From contig QMNJ01000064.1 of NCBI GenBank assembly GCA_003647715.1, positions 1 to 8,302 on the forward strand: 8,302 bases of DNA. The letters are read 5' to 3'. Below the pieces are notes generated by a model. That model saw only the letters and a program-made list of their open reading frames with translations. It did not search any database and had not been told where the DNA came from. Of this stretch, positions 5,363 through 8,302 are shown piece by piece. The translations under genes and the position numbers were made by a program. The DNA comes from Candidatus Coatesiibacteriota bacterium (GTDB taxonomy: Bacteria; RBG-13-66-14; B26-G2). Each line of letters starts with the position of its first letter. Position 1 is the stretch's first letter.

Positions 5363-6346
5363 CTAAAGAGTTATTTTACCATACTTGAAATAGCCCAGAA
5401 TAACCGAGAATAGGCGGAGTATAGGGACTATTGTCAGTTCGTATAAGAATAACAGCACTGGGTGAAATGACTTTATACTCTTTCCAGAGCACCTTCTTAT
5501 AGTTGAATAAACTGCGGATAGTAATATGCCACAAGCTCCGGGAATTATTAAAGTTGAGATATCGGTTAAAATACCAGTGATGATGAGTGGAATTCCAAGA
5601 TAGTAAGGAAAATGCCCTCTTGATAAGGGTCTGAAACCACTCTTTGAGAAAAGTTTAGGAAACCTCTTTGCTAATTTAGGGTCAAGGAAGTGCTTTACTG
5701 CATCTTTTATGGGTTTTAGGTATCTATTGTTCGTTCGTAGGTGATAAACAGCGCATCGGTCAACAAATGGTATTACAAAGCCGAGGGAGAGAAGCTTGAA
5801 GGCAACATCTGTATCCTCCCTGAACAATTGCTTGAAAAATGGCTCGGTATATGTGGTGTCAAAGCCACCAATATTTTCCAGAACATCTTTTCTATAGAAC
5901 ATATTAGAGGTAGTGTATTGCCTGCCTGTTCTATTGTCAATATAGTTGGAGAAGGGAGTGGGGGGTTCATCGGGGTGGGGTATGGTCATACCCTCAATGC
6001 CACCCACTACTCCATCCTCAAATATGGTTGCCCCCTCCTTTAGCCAATTGCTGGTTGCAATGCAATCATCGTCTATGAAGGCGACGATGTATCCCTCCGC
6101 GCGTTCAAGCCCTATATTTCTGGCGTGTGCCTGCCCCATCCTCTTGGGTAGGCGCTTGTATTTTGCCCCGAATGACTTGACCACTCGCCTGGTCTCAAGA
6201 CCATCTGAATGGTCGTCAATTACAATGACCTCATAGGGTGGAGCATCTTTCTGAGAAAATATTGATTGAAGGCATCTCTTCAGAAGTTGAGGTCTATTTC
6301 TTGTGGGAATAATCACACTTATAAATACTCTATCTTTATTTTTCAT
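5363..6346 (-). CDS. Family-2 glycosyltransferase with C-terminal membrane segments
   Basis: This is an inverting GT-A glycosyltransferase of 327 aa. The nucleotide-binding start is FISVIIPTRNRPQLLKRCLQSI (8-29), with VIVIDDHSDG (40-49). GQAHARNIGLERAEGYIVAFIDDDC (71-95) holds the metal-binding Asp92-Asp93-Asp94. TSNMFYRKDVLENIGGFD (146-163) and the likely catalytic base in FREDTDVAFKLLSLG (Asp178) complete the active site. After residue 245 two hydrophobic stretches (about 247-282 and 296-318) suggest the enzyme is anchored to the inner membrane, as is common for enzymes acting on polyprenyl-linked acceptors. The ATG at 6346 lies inside the end of the flippase gene (11-bp overlap), with an SD GAGGG on the minus strand of 6354-6358, 7 nt before it. 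The transferred sugar cannot be predicted. It probably extends the same oligosaccharide as the GT4 enzyme downstream. Confidence 0.92.
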   Translation of the reverse strand: MKNKDRVFISVIIPTRNRPQLLKRCLQSIFSQKDAPPYEVIVIDDHSDGLETRRVVKSFGAKYKRLPKRMGQAHARNIGLERAEGYIVAFIDDDCIATSNWLKEGATIFEDGVVGGIEGMTIPHPDEPPTPFSNYIDNRTGRQYTTSNMFYRKDVLENIGGFDTTYTEPFFKQLFREDTDVAFKLLSLGFVIPFVDRCAVYHLRTNNRYLKPIKDAVKHFLDPKLAKRFPKLFSKSGFRPLSRGHFPYYLGIPLIITGILTDISTLIIPGACGILLSAVYSTIRRCSGKSIKSFHPVLLFLYELTIVPILRLFSVILGYFKYGKITL

Positions 6347-7784
6347 TGGTTATCCCTCTGATGTTCTTGACTAACAAATTCAAATCGCCAGTTTTAATCA
6401 GACCAGCAATGAATGATATAAGTATAAATAATATTATTGCTGGAATAGCAATCCACCAATTATACATATAGAGTTCAAGCCCAACAATCAATATTCCGCT
6501 AATAAAACCTATAATAACAACTAATATGTTAACTCTAATCCTATTTATAAGGAACAATGCGCAGATGACCATCAGAACTAATTCAGTGAGGACTGTAGTG
6601 ATTGCTGCTCCATTGATACCCAATTTTGGTATTAGTATGATATTGGCGACCACGTTGAATATTAGGCACAGAACTGTGGCAAACAGGTTCTTTCTCTCCA
6701 TACCCAGCGATATCAATAATGAAAATAAAATGTAGTTTATGAATATGAAAGGTAATGCCAATAGCAGAATGTTGAGAGTTGAGAAGGCACAAATAAATGG
6801 TCTCCCAAAAGCAACAAGAATTATATATCTGGTAAGTGGTATAAGCAGAATTGGCGAGAGCAGACCAAAGAAGGTTACAGGTCTGAGCAGTTCACCTGCT
6901 TTTTGTATATCATCTACCTTATACCTCGCTACCCTTGATAGTGCGGGGAAGACGCCACCTGCAATGGCGGCGGGGAACACCATAACCGCCTCAATTATCT
7001 TGTAAACAGCACCATATCTACCAATATCAGCAGGTGGAACCTCAAACAGATTCATCAATATAATATCTATCCTGAAGTATGCAATGACGAAAATACTGGA
7101 TAGAAATATGAATACGGATGATTTCAGAACCCTTGAAAGTATCTCTCTTGAGATATGAAGGTCTATTTTTGATATATATTTGTAGACGAAGATGAACCCA
7201 AGGATGAACAATAAGATGCTTGTAGTCATATGGGATATTGCTGCGGATATAATGGAACGGAAGTTATAAACCATTATAAGTGTTATTACCACCAGAGTAA
7301 CCCTCCAGAGAACAAATAAGGTTGCCTCCTTTTCGGGCTTAAACCTCGCCCTGAATGTGGTTAGAATAACCTCAAGAAACCAATAAAAACATAGGGAGAT
7401 GACCAGAATAATGGCTACTCCATTGTCGGCGAATCTGATAGGTCCAACCAGAATGAAGACAGAGGCAAGAAAAATAGCGGGAATAATTATTAAGAATTTG
7501 AATGAGAATATGGTATCTATGAGGTCTTTCAGCTCTTTACCCTCGTGAACTGATGCTTCTCGCAACATTATTGTTGAAAGACCAACATCGCTTATCACGC
7601 CTATGAAGATGGCAAAGGTGATGGCTACAGTGAAATTGCCATAATCTGATGGAGCAAGCAAGCGTGTAAGAATGATGGTGTATATCAATACCACTGGCTT
7701 CGCCACCACTTCTGACATAACCTTGAAGATTATGTTCCTGAGTGAGCCACTGGTGAGAGTGGAGGAGGTGTCTTGACCTGTCAT
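6336..7784 (-). CDS. Wzx-type polysaccharide flippase (MOP superfamily)
   Basis: Flippases of this type move undecaprenyl-linked oligosaccharide units from the cytoplasmic to the outer face of the inner membrane. The 482-aa protein is of normal length with about 12-14 hydrophobic helices over its whole length. Family features include an N-terminal amphipathic start (GSLRNIIFKVMSEVVAKPV), the conserved RLLAPSDYGNFTVAITF (41-57) and ISDVGLSTIMLREAS (64-78), and the second-half motif NIILIPKLGINGAAITTVLTE (381-401). Its ATG overlaps the stop of the upstream gene as ATGA, a 4-bp overlap, and an AAGG SD (minus strand of 7792-7795) stands 7 nt before it. This implies coupled translation. The neighbouring glycosyltransferases and Wzy-like proteins support a Wzx/Wzy-type pathway rather than an ABC exporter; no ABC transporter is seen. 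Substrate specificity is unknown. Confidence 0.93.
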   Translation of the reverse strand: MTGQDTSSTLTSGSLRNIIFKVMSEVVAKPVVLIYTIILTRLLAPSDYGNFTVAITFAIFIGVISDVGLSTIMLREASVHEGKELKDLIDTIFSFKFLIIIPAIFLASVFILVGPIRFADNGVAIILVISLCFYWFLEVILTTFRARFKPEKEATLFVLWRVTLVVITLIMVYNFRSIISAAISHMTTSILLFILGFIFVYKYISKIDLHISREILSRVLKSSVFIFLSSIFVIAYFRIDIILMNLFEVPPADIGRYGAVYKIIEAVMVFPAAIAGGVFPALSRVARYKVDDIQKAGELLRPVTFFGLLSPILLIPLTRYIILVAFGRPFICAFSTLNILLLALPFIFINYILFSLLISLGMERKNLFATVLCLIFNVVANIILIPKLGINGAAITTVLTELVLMVICALFLINRIRVNILVVIIGFISGILIVGLELYMYNWWIAIPAIILFILISFIAGLIKTGDLNLLVKNIRGITNEK

Positions 7785-8302
7785 TGTTTGACCTTGTTAG
7801 AAATGAGTAAGATAGTGGTTGTGTAAATGAATAAACTCCTGGCTAATAGGGTCTCCATAAGACCCCTGCATAGTAATGCAATGAATGAGATAAAGAGTAT
7901 TTGGGATATGATACTTCTCCTACTGATGTTTTTCTTAGCAATTATGATTATTTGGATTATCATTATCATAAACAATATCAGACCGACAATCCCAAAATCT
8001 ACTGCGACCTGTAAATAAATATTGTTAGCCCAACCCCAAATATTCTTACCAAAGTCAACGATACTATACCTTTGACCTATTTCCTTCATATAAATCAGGT
8101 TATCGCTGAAAGCACCCCAGCCAGTAATCGGCTTTTCTTCAATCATTGTAAAAGCGGCTTTGAAATTCTGGATGCGCTGTAAGTCCAAATAGGATTGTTC
8201 TCCAGGTTTAGACATCTCAATACGCCTAATAAGATTATCCCTGGTCGTGGGTATAATAAGCAGAGTGGAAGTGGTTACGAATATAATAACAATTAGTATC
8301 AA
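7781..8302 (-). CDS. Wzy/O-antigen-polymerase-like membrane protein, 5' end beyond the window
   Basis: Only the C-terminal 173 residues are present; the frame is open at the window edge and the first TTG at 8302 is not a supported start. The fragment begins in a membrane segment, followed by a soluble loop and a Wzy_C-like motif: QRIQNFKAAFTMIEEKPITGWGAFSDNL (42-69 of the fragment), then WANNIYLQVAVDFGIVGLILFM (91-112). Two or three more hydrophobic helices end the protein. The pattern matches O-antigen polymerase/ligase proteins (GWG loop, then xNxYLQ-x-DFGIVGL), but the histidine usual before the Asn in ligases is Asn93 here (ANN instead of HN). That favours a polymerase-like over a ligase-like role, an inference only. 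It overlaps the flippase gene by 4 bp and so belongs to the same operon, whose promoter must lie to the right of the window. Confidence 0.8.
   Translation of the reverse strand: MILIVIIFVTTSTLLIIPTTRDNLIRRIEMSKPGEQSYLDLQRIQNFKAAFTMIEEKPITGWGAFSDNLIYMKEIGQRYSIVDFGKNIWGWANNIYLQVAVDFGIVGLILFMIMIIQIIIIAKKNISRRSIISQILFISFIALLCRGLMETLLARSLFIYTTTILLISNKVKQ

Noticed and set aside
1..8302. CRISPR array, tRNA, rRNA, insertion sequence or prophage integrase
   Set aside because: I saw no regularly spaced repeats, no RNA-gene signatures, no transposase or integrase frame and no IS-like terminal repeats on reading both strands.

Overview
The window looks like chromosomal DNA of a bacterium. It carries a LexA-type SOS repressor, a strong sigma-70-like promoter (TTGACA-17 bp-TATACT), Shine-Dalgarno (SD) sites that match the bacterial anti-SD, and a Wzx/Wzy-style surface polysaccharide cluster. 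The lineage cannot be named from the sequence alone. AGG, AGA and ATA codons are common, and the LexA recognition helix (ITVRGAYDHI) is unlike the E. coli or B. subtilis versions and closer in style to spirochaete-like LexA proteins, as far as I recall them. This suggests a lineage away from the well-studied model bacteria.

The left part (1-2409, + strand) is a compact DNA-damage-response module: lexA, a small uncharacterised gene (83 aa), and dinB (DNA polymerase IV). The lexA promoter is overlapped by a perfect 10-bp-arm palindrome with core ACTCAAC-N4-GTTGAGT. The same element, with one arm mismatch, recurs just before dinB at 1160-1177. I read this as the LexA operator (SOS box) of this organism. 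It keeps the AAC-N4-GTT core of the Gram-positive box but changes the flanks. The small gene lies between the two sites, and its start is tied to the end of lexA by a full-length SD, so it is probably a member of the same regulon.

The junction (2410-2558) is an AT-rich convergent spacer between dinB (+) and the minus-strand genes. It holds an orphan minus-strand translation start (two TATAAT boxes, a strong AGGAGGT, an ATG and only seven codons), but no clear rho-independent terminator.

The right part (2559-8302, - strand) is a tightly packed operon read from right to left. It contains the C-terminal part of a Wzy/O-antigen-polymerase-like membrane protein cut by the window edge, a Wzx-type flippase, a family-2 glycosyltransferase with C-terminal membrane segments, a GT4-type glycosyltransferase, a second O-antigen ligase/polymerase-like membrane protein, and finally nucleoside diphosphate kinase (ndk). 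Junctions are overlaps or gaps of a few bases up to 23. Together these genes would assemble lipid-linked oligosaccharides on the inner face of the membrane, flip them, polymerise them or transfer them to an acceptor. Ndk is a housekeeping enzyme at the tail that supplies NTPs, the precursors of nucleotide sugars. The polysaccharide genes are visibly more AT-rich than most of the SOS module.
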